DNA from: JAOUJD01 sp963811265
GTDB taxonomy: Bacteria; Pseudomonadota; Gammaproteobacteria; Burkholderiales; Burkholderiaceae_F
Assembly (NCBI GenBank): GCA_963811265.1
Contig: CAWEQS010000026.1
Span: 310,001-374,000 of the forward strand
Direction: 5' to 3'
DNA: 64,000 nucleotides
In this document: one piece after another, positions 1-8,750 of the stretch
Numbering within the stretch: position 1 is the first letter of the stretch
Layout: each line of letters begins with the position of its first letter
Translations under genes and position numbers: made by a program
The notes under the pieces: model-generated
What the model saw: only the letters and a program-made list of their open reading frames with translations
Database searches by the model: none
Told to the model about the DNA's origin: nothing

Positions 1-1
1 C

Positions 2-1726
2 TGCTCCACGGCACATCGGGACCGGCCCTCCCAGCCGGAGGCATCGTCCGCATTCCGACCCGGACTCACGACCGTCACGGCCGCGCATCACATGGCCGCC
101 TCCGCCAACCCGCTTGCCTCCGAGGCGGGACGCGAGATCCTGCGGGCGGGCGGCAGCGCGGTCGACGCGGCGATCGCGATCCAGCTCGTGCTCGGGCTCG
201 TCGAGCCGCAGAGCTCGGGGCTCGGCGGCGGCGCGTTCCTGATGCACTGGGACGGCACGCGGGTCGTCGCCTACGACGGACGCGAAACGGCGCCGATGGC
301 CGCCGACGAGGATCTCTTCCTGCTGCCCGGCGGCAAGGCCATGCCGTTTCACGAGGCAGTCGTCGGCGGACGCTCGGTCGGCACGCCCGGCGCCGTGCGC
401 CTGCTCGAAGTGGCGCACAGGCAGCACGGCAAGCTGCCTTGGGCGAAGCTGTTCGAGCCGGCGCTGCGCCTCGCCGACCACGGCTTCCCCGTGTCGCCGC
501 GGCTGAACATGCTGCTCGCGTCCGAGAAGTTCCTGAAGTCGGACGCCGCCGCCTCGGCGTACTTCTATCTGCCTGACGGCAAACCGATGCCCGTCGGCAC
601 GATGCTGCGCAACCCGGCGTACGCGGCCACCCTGCGCGGGATCCAGGCTGGCGGAGCGGACGCCTTCTACACCGGCGCGATCGCCGCCGACGTCGTGAAG
701 GCGGTGCGTTCGCACCGGAACGCTGGCGCGCTCGCGGAAAGCGACTTTGCCGCCTATCGGGTGAGGACGCGCGAGCCCGTGTGCACCGACTACAAGCAGT
801 GGCGGGTATGCGGCATGCCACCGCCGTCGTCGGGCGGCGTGGCGGTTGCCCAGATGCTGGGCATCTTCGCGGCGCGCAACATCGCCGCCGCGCCGCCGGT
901 CACCGCGAACGGCAAGACGGAGCCCCGGGCGGACGCAGTGCACCTCTTCGCCGAAGCGGGCCGCCTGGCATTCGCCGACCGCGGGCAGTACCTCGCCGAC
1001 AGCGACTTCGTACCGGTGAACGTCCCCGGCCTCGTCGATCCGTATTACGTGCGCCAGCGCGCGCAGCTGATCGGCGACCGCAGCATGGGACAGGCTGCGC
1101 CAGGTGTCCCTCCGGGCCAGACGATCGCGTTCGCGCCCGATGCGTCGCCACCGAAAGCATCGACGTCGCACATTTCGGTCGTGGACGGCTACGGCAACGC
1201 GCTGTCGATGACGACGACGATCGAGGACGTGTTCGGCTCGCGCGTGATGGTGCGCGGTTTCCTGTTGAACAACCAGCTCACCGACTTTTCGTTCATGCCT
1301 CGATCGGACGGGCTGCCGGTGGCGAACCGCGTGCAGCCGGGAAAACGGCCCCGCAGCTCGATGGCGCCAACCCTCGTGTTCGAACGGTCCTCGGGCGAGT
1401 TCGTCGCTGCAGTCGGTTCCCCCGGCGGGTCGCAGATCATCGGCTACGTCACAAAGACGCTGATCGGCCTCATGGACTGGAACCTCGACGTGCAGCAGGC
1501 CATTTCGCTGCCGAACTTCGGCTCCCGCAACGGTCCGACCGAGGTCGAGAAAGGCCAGGTCAGCGCTGCGCTGATCGACGGCCTGAAGGTTCGGGGCCAC
1601 GACGTCCGCGAGATCGACATGGCCAGCGGCCTGCAGGGCATCGTCCGTGTGCGGCTGCCCGACGGCCGCATGGGCTGGTCCGGCGGCGCGGATCCTCGCC
1701 GCGAGGGCTTGGCGCTCGGCGACTGA
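2..1726 (+). CDS. ggt: Gamma-glutamyltransferase, 5' end cut by window edge
   Basis: Glutathione hydrolase/transpeptidase of the Ntn-hydrolase family, normally periplasmic and matured by self-cleavage. The conserved N-terminal block (AGREILRAGGSAVDAAIAIQ, then LGLVEPQSSGLGGG) is followed by the small-subunit start TSHISVVDGYGNA; the autocatalytic Thr codon is at 1163. The SPGGSQIIGY segment near 1425 fits the family's oxyanion region. An ATG at 92 is in frame, but the reading frame stays open to the left edge and the upstream codons resemble the family's pre-ATG region, so the true start and signal peptide are probably outside the window. Confident in the family; the exact substrate is not shown by sequence. 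Confidence 0.93.
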   Translation, partial: CSTAHRDRPSQPEASSAFRPGLTTVTAAHHMAASANPLASEAGREILRAGGSAVDAAIAIQLVLGLVEPQSSGLGGGAFLMHWDGTRVVAYDGRETAPMAADEDLFLLPGGKAMPFHEAVVGGRSVGTPGAVRLLEVAHRQHGKLPWAKLFEPALRLADHGFPVSPRLNMLLASEKFLKSDAAASAYFYLPDGKPMPVGTMLRNPAYAATLRGIQAGGADAFYTGAIAADVVKAVRSHRNAGALAESDFAAYRVRTREPVCTDYKQWRVCGMPPPSSGGVAVAQMLGIFAARNIAAAPPVTANGKTEPRADAVHLFAEAGRLAFADRGQYLADSDFVPVNVPGLVDPYYVRQRAQLIGDRSMGQAAPGVPPGQTIAFAPDASPPKASTSHISVVDGYGNALSMTTTIEDVFGSRVMVRGFLLNNQLTDFSFMPRSDGLPVANRVQPGKRPRSSMAPTLVFERSSGEFVAAVGSPGGSQIIGYVTKTLIGLMDWNLDVQQAISLPNFGSRNGPTEVEKGQVSAALIDGLKVRGHDVREIDMASGLQGIVRVRLPDGRMGWSGGADPRREGLALGD

Positions 1727-1829
1727 CGCTCAGCCGCCTCCGACTCCGCACGGCCCGGGGACGCGCGCCCCCGAACGCGAGCGACTTGCTAGACTTTTTG
1801 CTTTCCACCGTGCGCACAAGAGGAAGAAG

Positions 1830-2330
1830 ATGACGATCAAGGTCGGCGACCGCCTGCCCGAAGGCCAACTGCAGGAATTCATCGACGTCGAGACCGAAGG
1901 CTGCCCGCTCGGCCCGAACACGTTCAGCGTCGGCGAGATCTCGAAAGGCAAGAAGATCGCGATCTTCGGCCTGCCGGGCGCGTTCACCCCGACCTGCTCC
2001 GCGAAGCACGTCCCCGGTTATGTCGAGAAGTACGACGCGTTGAAAGCGAAGGGCGTCGACGAAATCTGGTGCCTGTCGGTCAACGATGCGTTCGTGATGG
2101 GCGCCTGGGGCCGGGACCAGAACGTTTCGGGCAAGGTCAGGATGATGGCCGACGGCGCGGCCGAGTACACGAAGAAGCTCGGCCTGGAATTCGATGTCCC
2201 GAACCTCGGCGTCCGCTGCCGCCGCTTCTCGATGCTCGTGGACAACGGCGTGGTGAAGTCGCTGAACATCGAGGAGCCGAAGAAGTTCGAGGTCAGCGAC
2301 GCGGACACGATGCTGAAGCAGCTCGGCTGA
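1830..2330 (+). CDS. Peroxiredoxin, Prx5 type
   Basis: Thiol peroxidase of 166 residues that reduces hydrogen peroxide and organic hydroperoxides in the cytoplasm. The peroxidatic cysteine lies in PGAFTPTCSAKHVPGY (about residues 46-61), the Prx5/AhpE-like signature, followed by a typical thioredoxin-fold core. The ATG at 1830 is chosen because it follows the purine-rich AGAGGAAGAAG and gives the family length; the frame runs further upstream but without similarity. A TAGACT -10-like hexamer lies at 1790. Transcription probably ends at the hairpin just downstream, and the gene converges with murJ. Which reductant (glutaredoxin or thioredoxin) serves it cannot be told. Confidence 0.95.
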   Translation: MTIKVGDRLPEGQLQEFIDVETEGCPLGPNTFSVGEISKGKKIAIFGLPGAFTPTCSAKHVPGYVEKYDALKAKGVDEIWCLSVNDAFVMGAWGRDQNVSGKVRMMADGAAEYTKKLGLEFDVPNLGVRCRRFSMLVDNGVVKSLNIEEPKKFEVSDADTMLKQLG

Positions 2331-2350
2331 ACGCGCTTCCGGATTGCAGG

Positions 2351-2377
2351 ACGCCGCCCGCGGGCGGCGTTTTCTTT
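2351..2377 (+). terminator. Rho-independent terminator of the peroxiredoxin gene
   Basis: A perfect 20-base palindrome (ACGCCGCC stem, CGCG loop, GGCGGCGT stem) is followed directly by TTTTCTTT. It lies 20 bases past the peroxiredoxin stop and before the 3' end of convergent murJ. Confidence 0.85.
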
Positions 2378-2397
2378 CGGCTCGCGGCGGACCGCGG

Positions 2398-3942
2398 TCA
2401 CGCGTGGTGGCGGAAGTCCCGGGGCCGGAATCCAAGGGCCCCCAGCACCGCAAAGTACGCTGCGCCACCCGCGCCGATCACCAGCGCCAGCCAGCCTGCG
2501 CGCTGCCATGGCGTCGACTGCATCGCGGTCCAGTCGAGCGGTCGCTGCAGGAGCCACAGGACGCCGGCCAGCACCGCCAGCGCAACCAGCAGGCGAAGCA
2601 TGAACCCGCCCCACCTTGCCTGAGCGCGATACAGGCCGCGACGCTTGAGTCCGATGAACAGCGCGAACGCGTTGACGCACGCGCCCAGGCTGACGGACAG
2701 CGCCAGCCCCGCGTGCGCGAGCCATGGCACGAGGACCAGGTTCGCCAACTGCGTGGCGGCCAGGACGAAGACGGCGATCTTCACGGGCGTCCTGATGTCC
2801 TTCTGGGCGTAGAAGCCGGGCGCGAGGATCTTCACGCCGATGAGTCCGATGAGGCCGACCGCGTAGCCGACGACGGCCACCGAGGTCTGGTTCACGTCCC
2901 GGGCCGTGAACTCGCGCCCCTGGAACAGCACCGACACGATGCCCTCGGCCATGAACCCGAGGCCGACGGCCGCGGGCAGCGCGAGCAGGAACGTCAGTCG
3001 CAGCCCCCAGTCGAGCAACTTCGCGTAGTCCTCGCGGCGCCCTTCGGCGAACGCCGCGGACAGGTTCGGAAGCAGCACGGTGCCAAGCGCCACGCCCAGC
3101 AGCGCCGTCGGAAACTCCATCAGCCGGTCGGCAAACGCCAGCCAGGTCACGCTGCCGGCGACCAGGTGCGAGGCGATGTTTGTGTTGATGATGATGCTGA
3201 TCTGGGCCACCGACACCGCGAACACCGCGGGCAGCATCAGGCGAGCCACCTGCCCGACGTGCGGGTCGCGGAATGCCGCGCGCGGGCCGGACAGGCGCAG
3301 CGCGATGCCGCTGCGCAGCAGTGCCGACCACTGCAGCGCCAACTGCAGGATGCCGCCGATGACCACGGCGAAGGCCAGCGCCATGATCGGCCGCTCGAGA
3401 TGCGGGGCGAGCCACAGCGCGCAGCCAATGAAGGACAGGTTGAGCAGGACCGGCGTGAAGGCCGGCACCGCAAAGCGCTTGTACGTGTTCAGCACGCCGG
3501 CCCCGAGTGCGACGAGCGACATGAACAGGATGTACGGGAACATCCAGCGGGTCATCACGGTGGCGAGGTCGAACGCGCCCGGATCGCGCGCCAGGCCGGA
3601 GGCGATCAGCCACACGAGAACAGGGGCTGCAACCACGCCGAGCACGGACACACCGAGCAGCACCCAGAACAGCGCCGAGGCCACGTGACCGACGAACAGC
3701 CCCGTCTGCGCCTCGTCCCGCTTCGCGCGGACGTCCGCGAGCATCGGCACGAAGGCCTGCTGGAAGGCGCCCTCGGCGAACATCCGGCGCAGCAGGTTCG
3801 GCAGCCGGAACGCCACGTTGAAGGCGTCGGTCTCGGCGCTCGCCCCGAACAGGCGGGAGATCAGCATGTCCCGCACGAGCCCGGTGATCCGGGACAGCAG
3901 GGTCAGGCCGCTGACGGTGGCAAGGGCGCGGAACAGGTTCAA
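2398..3942 (-). CDS. murJ: Lipid II flippase MurJ (MviN)
   Basis: Polytopic inner-membrane protein of the MOP superfamily (514 residues, family-normal) that flips the peptidoglycan precursor lipid II to the periplasmic face. The N-terminus (ALATVSGLTLLSRITGLVRD) and the segment RLPNLLRRMFAEGAFQQAFVP are the classic MurJ signatures, followed by repeated hydrophobic helices to the C-terminus. The only usable start is a TTG at 3942: the preceding in-frame codons reach a TGA four codons upstream and no ATG occurs before the conserved region. It is divergent from rpsT, a common arrangement in betaproteobacteria. Confidence 0.96.
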   Translation of the reverse strand: MNLFRALATVSGLTLLSRITGLVRDMLISRLFGASAETDAFNVAFRLPNLLRRMFAEGAFQQAFVPMLADVRAKRDEAQTGLFVGHVASALFWVLLGVSVLGVVAAPVLVWLIASGLARDPGAFDLATVMTRWMFPYILFMSLVALGAGVLNTYKRFAVPAFTPVLLNLSFIGCALWLAPHLERPIMALAFAVVIGGILQLALQWSALLRSGIALRLSGPRAAFRDPHVGQVARLMLPAVFAVSVAQISIIINTNIASHLVAGSVTWLAFADRLMEFPTALLGVALGTVLLPNLSAAFAEGRREDYAKLLDWGLRLTFLLALPAAVGLGFMAEGIVSVLFQGREFTARDVNQTSVAVVGYAVGLIGLIGVKILAPGFYAQKDIRTPVKIAVFVLAATQLANLVLVPWLAHAGLALSVSLGACVNAFALFIGLKRRGLYRAQARWGGFMLRLLVALAVLAGVLWLLQRPLDWTAMQSTPWQRAGWLALVIGAGGAAYFAVLGALGFRPRDFRHHA

Positions 3943-3995
3943 ACCGGCGGGTCAGGTCACGGACCGGAGGCGGCAGAGTGGCCGCGGCGCCGGCG

Positions 3996-4024
3996 TTGTG
4001 GATAAGGGCTTGATTTGATATAGT
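3996..4024 (+). promoter_or_regulatory. Sigma-70-type promoter of rpsT
   Basis: TTGTGG at 3996-4001 and TATAGT at 4019-4024 are separated by 17 bases, in an AT-richer patch unlike the surroundings. It points to rpsT and would give a 5' leader of roughly 155 bases. Confidence 0.65.
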
Positions 4025-4186
4025 TTAGGGCTTTTCCGCGCCGGCAATTGATGAGTTACGTCGGAGTTACGTCGGCAGTTGCCGACGATGCACTGGGCAG
4101 CCAGCACAGCTGCACCGGCCGGAAACACGGATCCACTTTCAACCCAGCCCAATTCAGGACGATCGACTCCAGCACGATCGAACGCC

Positions 4187-4450
4187 ATGGCCAACAGCAA
4201 ACAAGCCCGCAAGCGGGCCCGCACGTCAGTCGAGCAGAACGCCCACAACACCGCGCAGCGCTCGCGCCTGCGCACCGCCATCAAGTCGGTCCGCAAGGCC
4301 ATCGAGGCGGGCGACAAATCGGCCGCCGCCGAGACGCTGAAGAAGGCGACCAGCGTCATCGACGCGATCGCGGACAAGAAGATCGTTCACAAGAACACCG
4401 CCGCCCGCAACAAGAGCCGCCTGTCCGCCGCCATCAAGGCAATGGCCTGA
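4187..4450 (+). CDS. rpsT: 30S ribosomal protein S20
   Basis: Small, strongly basic 87-residue protein that binds 16S rRNA in the body of the small subunit. It opens with MANSKQARKRARTSVEQNAH and continues with the long-helix core typical of S20 (RLRTAIKSVRKAIEAGDK; KKIVHKNTAARNKSRLSAAI). The ATG at 4187 is chosen because the family begins MANSKQ-; the frame stays open upstream only by chance. Unlike E. coli rpsT, which starts with UUG, this start is an ordinary ATG. Own promoter upstream and a strong terminator downstream make it a monocistronic unit. Confidence 0.97.
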   Translation: MANSKQARKRARTSVEQNAHNTAQRSRLRTAIKSVRKAIEAGDKSAAAETLKKATSVIDAIADKKIVHKNTAARNKSRLSAAIKAMA

Positions 4451-4498
4451 CGGGATCCAACGCCGCCTCGAGCGGCGCTGGCGTCGTAAGCATCTGTG

Positions 4499-4526
4499 GC
4501 GCGGGCACTGCCCGCGCTTTGCTTTT
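4499..4526 (+). terminator. Rho-independent terminator of rpsT
   Basis: Perfect 8-bp stem GCGCGGGC / GCCCGCGC around the 3-base loop ACT, followed by TTTGCTTTT. It begins about 50 bases after the rpsT stop. Confidence 0.85.
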
Positions 4527-4550
4527 CCGGCGCACGCAGCGGGCAGGTCT

Positions 4551-4901
4551 TCAACGGGCCGCGCTGTGCGACCCGTCCAGTACGCACCCCTCGTAGACCG
4601 GCAGGTCGTTGTCCTTCGCGAAATTCATCACGAAGTCGAACGCCATCCGTTCGACGTTCCGCAGGCGCTCGTCCACGAGCACGCACTTCACCCCGCCGAT
4701 CACCATTGGCCGCACATAGGGCGAGTAGCCGATGAAGGCATCGCGCCCCGAAGTCATTCCACCCGGCCGATAGCACGACAGCACGCCGGCCAGCCGCTCG
4801 GCCCAGTCGCTTGGGCGAAACGTGCGGCCATCGGACGTCATGCCGTGGATGAAGAACTGGCGAGGCTTGTTGTCGGTATCGGACGGCGGGGACTCGGACA
4901 C
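4551..4901 (-). CDS. DUF3579 family protein, function unknown
   Basis: Cytoplasmic protein of 116 residues with the DUF3579 core FFIHGMTSDGRTFRPSDWAE followed by ERLAGVLSCYRPGG and a C-terminal RLRNVERMAFDFVMNFAKDN. The start is placed at the GTG at 4901 because GGAGGGAG lies seven bases upstream; a longer frame reaches 5012 but adds only unconserved residues. In betaproteobacteria this family is habitually encoded beside argD, divergently as here, so a link to arginine metabolism or its regulation is plausible. No catalytic motif is recognisable and no function has been shown. Confidence 0.85.
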   Translation of the reverse strand: MSESPPSDTDNKPRQFFIHGMTSDGRTFRPSDWAERLAGVLSCYRPGGMTSGRDAFIGYSPYVRPMVIGGVKCVLVDERLRNVERMAFDFVMNFAKDNDLPVYEGCVLDGSHSAAR

Positions 4902-5048
4902 GCCGGGCTCCCTCCGCGCCTGTGTCGTCTCCTGCCGGTGCGCGTCATGCGCATCAGCGGCGGGAATCGGGAGCGCGGGAAACGCGCATTTTATCCGACG
5001 GCTCTCGCGCAACCCGGCGCTCGCCGACGACGCCGTGGCAGGCGCTTT

Positions 5049-5062
5049 CCCTATAATCGCTC
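5049..5062 (+). promoter_or_regulatory. Promoter core (TATAAT) upstream of argD
   Basis: A perfect -10 hexamer TATAAT (5052-5057) sits 74 bases before the argD ATG. No good -35 hexamer is seen at 16-18 bases. The 14 bases CCCTATAATCGCTC recur exactly before leuS at 42679. Confidence 0.6.
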
Positions 5063-5131
5063 AAACGCGGCTGCCGGCCTGTCCATGCGACACATGAGAC
5101 GGCGCCGCGTTTTTTCTTTTGCGAGAACACC

Positions 5132-6319
5132 ATGACGCACCTGATGAACACCTACAACCGGCTTCCCGTGGCCTTCACTCACGGCAAGGGCGCGCGCCTG
5201 TACGACGCCGACGGCCGCGAGTACCTGGACGCGCTGGCCGGCATCGCCGTCAACGGACTGGGCCACGCGCACCCGAAGCTGGTGGCCGCGCTGCAGGAGC
5301 AGGTCGCGCGACTGATCCACACGTCGAACCTGTATCGCGTCACCGAACAGGAGCAGCTGGCCGATCGCATCTGCGAGCTGTCGGGCATGCAGGAGGTGTT
5401 CTTCGGCAACTCCGGATCCGAGGCCAACGAGGGCGCCCTGAAGCTCGTGCGGATGTACGGCCACAAGCACGGCGAGCCGGAAGCGCAGACCATCGTGATG
5501 GAAAACGCGTGGCACGGCCGGACGCTCGCAACGCTGGCGGCCACGGGCAGCGAGAAGGCCCGCAAGGGATTCGATCCGATGCCCTCGGGGTTCATCCGCG
5601 TTCCGTACAACGACCTCGCCGCCGTGCAGAAGGCGGCCGACGCCGACCCGCGGGTGCGCGCGGTCTGGATCGAGGTGCTGCAGGGCGAAGGCGGCATCCA
5701 GGTCGCCGACCTCGAGTTCGTCCGCGGCCTGCGGCGGATGGCGGACGAGCGCGGCTGGCTGCTGATGATCGACGAAGTTCAGAGCGGCATCGGCCGCACC
5801 GGAAAGTGGTTTGCGCACCAGTGGGCAGGGATCACGCCGGACGTGATGACGCTGGCGAAGGGCCTCGGCTCCGGCGTGCCGATCGGCGCCTGCGTGGCCG
5901 CGGGTCGCGCCGCCGGCGTATTCGGCCCCGGCAACCACGGAACGACGTTCGGAGGCGGTCCGCTCGCCATGCGTGCCGGCCTCGAGACGCTCGGGATCAT
6001 CGAGGCCGAAGGCCTGATGGCGAACGCCGTCGAGCAGGGCGACCGCATCCGCGCGGGACTGAAAGCGCAATTGGGGAGCCTTCCCGGCGTGCGCGAGATC
6101 CGCGGCCGCGGGCTGATGATCGGCATCGAGCTCGATCGCCCGTGCGGCGAGCTGGTGAAGCGTGCGCTCGACGCCGGGCTGCTGATCAACGTCACGCACG
6201 ACAACGTGATCCGGCTGCTGCCGCCGCTGGTCGTCACGCGGTCCGAAGCCGACCTGGTCGTCGAGCGGCTCGCCCCGCTCGTGGCGCGCTTCCTCGCCGC
6301 ACCTGCGAAGGCCGCCTAG
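5132..6319 (+). CDS. argD: Acetylornithine aminotransferase
   Basis: Pyridoxal-phosphate class III aminotransferase (395 residues) converting N-acetylglutamate semialdehyde and glutamate to N2-acetylornithine and 2-oxoglutarate in arginine synthesis. Visible are FGNSGSEANEGALK (cofactor phosphate binding), MIDEVQSGIGRTGK (Asp that contacts the pyridine ring) and the Schiff-base lysine K243 in TLAKGLGSGVPIGA. Length is normal. It heads the argD-argF row, 10 bases before argF. Enzymes of this family often also act as succinyl-diaminopimelate aminotransferases; that dual role is possible here but not shown. Confidence 0.95.
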   Translation: MTHLMNTYNRLPVAFTHGKGARLYDADGREYLDALAGIAVNGLGHAHPKLVAALQEQVARLIHTSNLYRVTEQEQLADRICELSGMQEVFFGNSGSEANEGALKLVRMYGHKHGEPEAQTIVMENAWHGRTLATLAATGSEKARKGFDPMPSGFIRVPYNDLAAVQKAADADPRVRAVWIEVLQGEGGIQVADLEFVRGLRRMADERGWLLMIDEVQSGIGRTGKWFAHQWAGITPDVMTLAKGLGSGVPIGACVAAGRAAGVFGPGNHGTTFGGGPLAMRAGLETLGIIEAEGLMANAVEQGDRIRAGLKAQLGSLPGVREIRGRGLMIGIELDRPCGELVKRALDAGLLINVTHDNVIRLLPPLVVTRSEADLVVERLAPLVARFLAAPAKAA

Positions 6320-6329
6320 GAGAACGGCC

Positions 6330-7250
6330 ATGGGCGCGCCGATACGTCACTTCCTTCAGTTCGCTGACTTCTCGCGCGACGAACTCGAGTGGGTGCTCGA
6401 GCGCTCGCGCGTGATCAAGGATCGGTTCAAGCGCTACGAGTTCTACCAGCCGCTGGCCGACCGCACGCTCGCGATGGTGTTCGAGAAGGCGTCGACGCGC
6501 ACGCGCGTGTCGTTCGAGGCCGGCATGTACCAGCTGGGCGGCTCGGTCATCCACATCACCACCAGCGATTCCCAACTCGGCCGTGCCGAGCCGATCGAGG
6601 ACAGTGCGCGCGTCATCTCGCGCATGGTCGACGTGGTCATGATCCGCACGTACGGGCAGGCGAAGATCGAGCGCTTCGCGGAGTACTCGCGCGTGCCGGT
6701 CATCAACGGGCTGACCAACGAGTACCACCCGTGCCAGATCCTGGCCGACATCTTCACGTTCATCGAGCACCGCGGGCCGATCGCCGGCAGGACCGTGGCG
6801 TGGATCGGCGACGCCAACAACATGGCCTACACGTGGCTGCAGGCGGCGCGCGTCCTCGGATTCCACGTCAACGTGTCGACGCCGCCGACGTACGCGCTCG
6901 ACGCCACGCTGGCCCCGCCTGGCCCGCACTTCACGGTGTTCGACGACCCGATGGACGCCGCGCGCGGGGCGCACCTGGTCACCACCGACGTCTGGACCAG
7001 CATGGGCTTCGAGGCAGAGAACGAGGCGCGCGCGGCAGCCTTCGCCGACTGGCAGGTCGACCGCGACATGATGCAGGTCGCCGCACCGGAGGCGGTGTTC
7101 ATGCACTGCCTGCCCGCGCACCGGGGCGAGGAAGTCACCGCGGAAGTCCTCGACGGGCCGCAGTCCGTCGTCTGGGACGAAGCCGAAAACCGCTTGCATG
7201 TGCAGAAGGCCCTGATGGAGTACCTGCTCCTCGGGAAGAACGTCCGATGA
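6330..7250 (+). CDS. argF: Ornithine carbamoyltransferase
   Basis: Joins carbamoyl phosphate to ornithine to make citrulline. At 306 residues it is of normal length, with the carbamoyl-phosphate motif STRTR at residues 55-59, the ornithine-side loop HPCQILAD and the catalytic HCLPAHRGEEV from residue 259. The ATG at 6330 follows an AGGAGAA Shine-Dalgarno that overlaps the argD stop region, so translation is likely coupled to argD. Anabolic rather than catabolic use is inferred from the argD/argG neighbours. Confidence 0.96.
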   Translation: MGAPIRHFLQFADFSRDELEWVLERSRVIKDRFKRYEFYQPLADRTLAMVFEKASTRTRVSFEAGMYQLGGSVIHITTSDSQLGRAEPIEDSARVISRMVDVVMIRTYGQAKIERFAEYSRVPVINGLTNEYHPCQILADIFTFIEHRGPIAGRTVAWIGDANNMAYTWLQAARVLGFHVNVSTPPTYALDATLAPPGPHFTVFDDPMDAARGAHLVTTDVWTSMGFEAENEARAAAFADWQVDRDMMQVAAPEAVFMHCLPAHRGEEVTAEVLDGPQSVVWDEAENRLHVQKALMEYLLLGKNVR

Positions 7251-7338
7251 CGCGCGATCGGGGATAATCCGATCCCGTTGCGGCCGCAGCGCCGCTTCGC
7301 CTCTTGAAGGCGCGCCCTTCAGCCGCGCGCACACTGAA

Positions 7339-8679
7339 ATGTCGACGATCCTGCAGCAGCTCCCCACCGGCCAGAAGGTCGGCATCGCGTTCTCGGGCGG
7401 CCTAGATACGAGCGCGGCGCTCCTCTGGATGCGCAAGAAGGGCGCGATTCCGTACGCCTACACCGCGAACCTCGGCCAGCCCGACGAACCCGACTACGAC
7501 GACATTCCGCGTCGCGCCCTGCAGTACGGCGCCGAGAAGGCGCGCCTCGTCGACTGCCGGGCGCAGCTCGTCGCCGAAGGCATCTCGGCCCTGCAGTGCG
7601 GCGCCTTCCACATCTCGACGGCCGGGATCACGTACTTCAACACGACGCCGATCGGCCGCGCGGTGACCGGCACGATGCTCGTCACCGCCATGAAGGAAGA
7701 CGACGTCAACATCTGGGGCGACGGCAGCACGTTCAAGGGCAACGACATCGAACGGTTCTACCGTTACGGCCTGCTCGCGAACCCGAGCCTGCGGATCTAC
7801 AAGCCGTGGCTCGACCAGGCGTTCATCGACGAACTCGGCGGCCGTGCGGAGATGTCGGAGTTCATGCGACAGGCCGGCTTCGCCTACAAGATGTCCGCGG
7901 AAAAGGCGTACTCGACCGACTCGAACATGCTCGGCGCGACGCACGAGGCGAAGGATCTCGAGCAGCTGTCGAGCAGCGTCCGGATCGTCCAGCCGATCAT
8001 GGGCGTCGCTTCGTGGCGCGACGATGTCGCCGTCAAGGCCGAGGAAGTCAGCGTGCGCTTCGAGGAGGGCATGCCGGTCGCGCTGAACGGCGTCGAGTTC
8101 GCCGACCCGGTCGCGCTGATGGCCGAGGCCAACCGGATCGGCGGGCGGCACGGGCTCGGGGTCAGCGACCAGATCGAGAACCGCATCATCGAGGCGAAGA
8201 GCCGCGGCATCTACGAGGCCCCCGGCATGGCGCTGATCTTCCTCGCGTACGAGCGCCTCGTGACCGGCATCCACAACGAGGACACGATCGAGCAGTACCG
8301 CGACAACGGCCGCCGCCTGGGCCGGCTGCTGTACCAGGGACGCTGGTTCGACCCGCAGGCCATCATGCTGCGCGAAAGCGCGCAGCGGTGGGTCGCGCGC
8401 GCGATCACCGGCGAGGTGCGCGTGGAACTGCGTCGGGGCAACGACTACTCGATCCTCGACACCTCGTCGCCGAACCTGACGTACAAGCCGGAGCGGTTGA
8501 CGATGGAAAAGGGCGAATCGGTGTTCTCGCCGGCCGACCGCATCGGCCAGCTGACGATGCGCAACCTCGACATCACCGACACGCGCGACAAGCTGATGAC
8601 CTACACGCGCATCGGACTGCTGTCGGCCGGAAGCGGCTCCGCCTTGCCGAAACTCACCGAGGACAAGGACGGCAAGTAG
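7339..8679 (+). CDS. argG: Argininosuccinate synthase (long form)
   Basis: ATP-dependent ligase of citrulline and aspartate to argininosuccinate. The N-type ATP pyrophosphatase P-loop FSGGLDTS is near residues 18-25. Length (446 residues) and details such as YTANLGQPDEPDYDDIPRRA match the longer E. coli-type subgroup. A GATAAT hexamer at 7263-7268, in the 88-base gap after argF, may give argG a promoter of its own with a leader of about 65 bases. The gene is followed by the candidate small RNA at 8751. Confidence 0.96.
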   Translation: MSTILQQLPTGQKVGIAFSGGLDTSAALLWMRKKGAIPYAYTANLGQPDEPDYDDIPRRALQYGAEKARLVDCRAQLVAEGISALQCGAFHISTAGITYFNTTPIGRAVTGTMLVTAMKEDDVNIWGDGSTFKGNDIERFYRYGLLANPSLRIYKPWLDQAFIDELGGRAEMSEFMRQAGFAYKMSAEKAYSTDSNMLGATHEAKDLEQLSSSVRIVQPIMGVASWRDDVAVKAEEVSVRFEEGMPVALNGVEFADPVALMAEANRIGGRHGLGVSDQIENRIIEAKSRGIYEAPGMALIFLAYERLVTGIHNEDTIEQYRDNGRRLGRLLYQGRWFDPQAIMLRESAQRWVARAITGEVRVELRRGNDYSILDTSSPNLTYKPERLTMEKGESVFSPADRIGQLTMRNLDITDTRDKLMTYTRIGLLSAGSGSALPKLTEDKDGK

Positions 8680-8723
8680 GCCGACCGGATGACCGACGAC
8701 CGGCCGAACGGATGAATGCCGGC

Positions 8724-8745
8724 TGGCGGGACCTCTGCCTATAGT
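8724..8745 (+). promoter_or_regulatory. Possible promoter(s) of the small RNA after argG
   Basis: Two overlapping signals predict a transcript start near 8750. A TATAGT -10 hexamer lies at 8740-8745, without a good -35. A sigma-54-like element TGGCGGGACCTCTGC lies at 8724-8738, with GG (8725-8726) and GC (8737-8738) separated by exactly 10 bases as sigma-54 promoters require. Either may be chance. Confidence 0.35.
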
Positions 8746-8750
8746 CGAAT

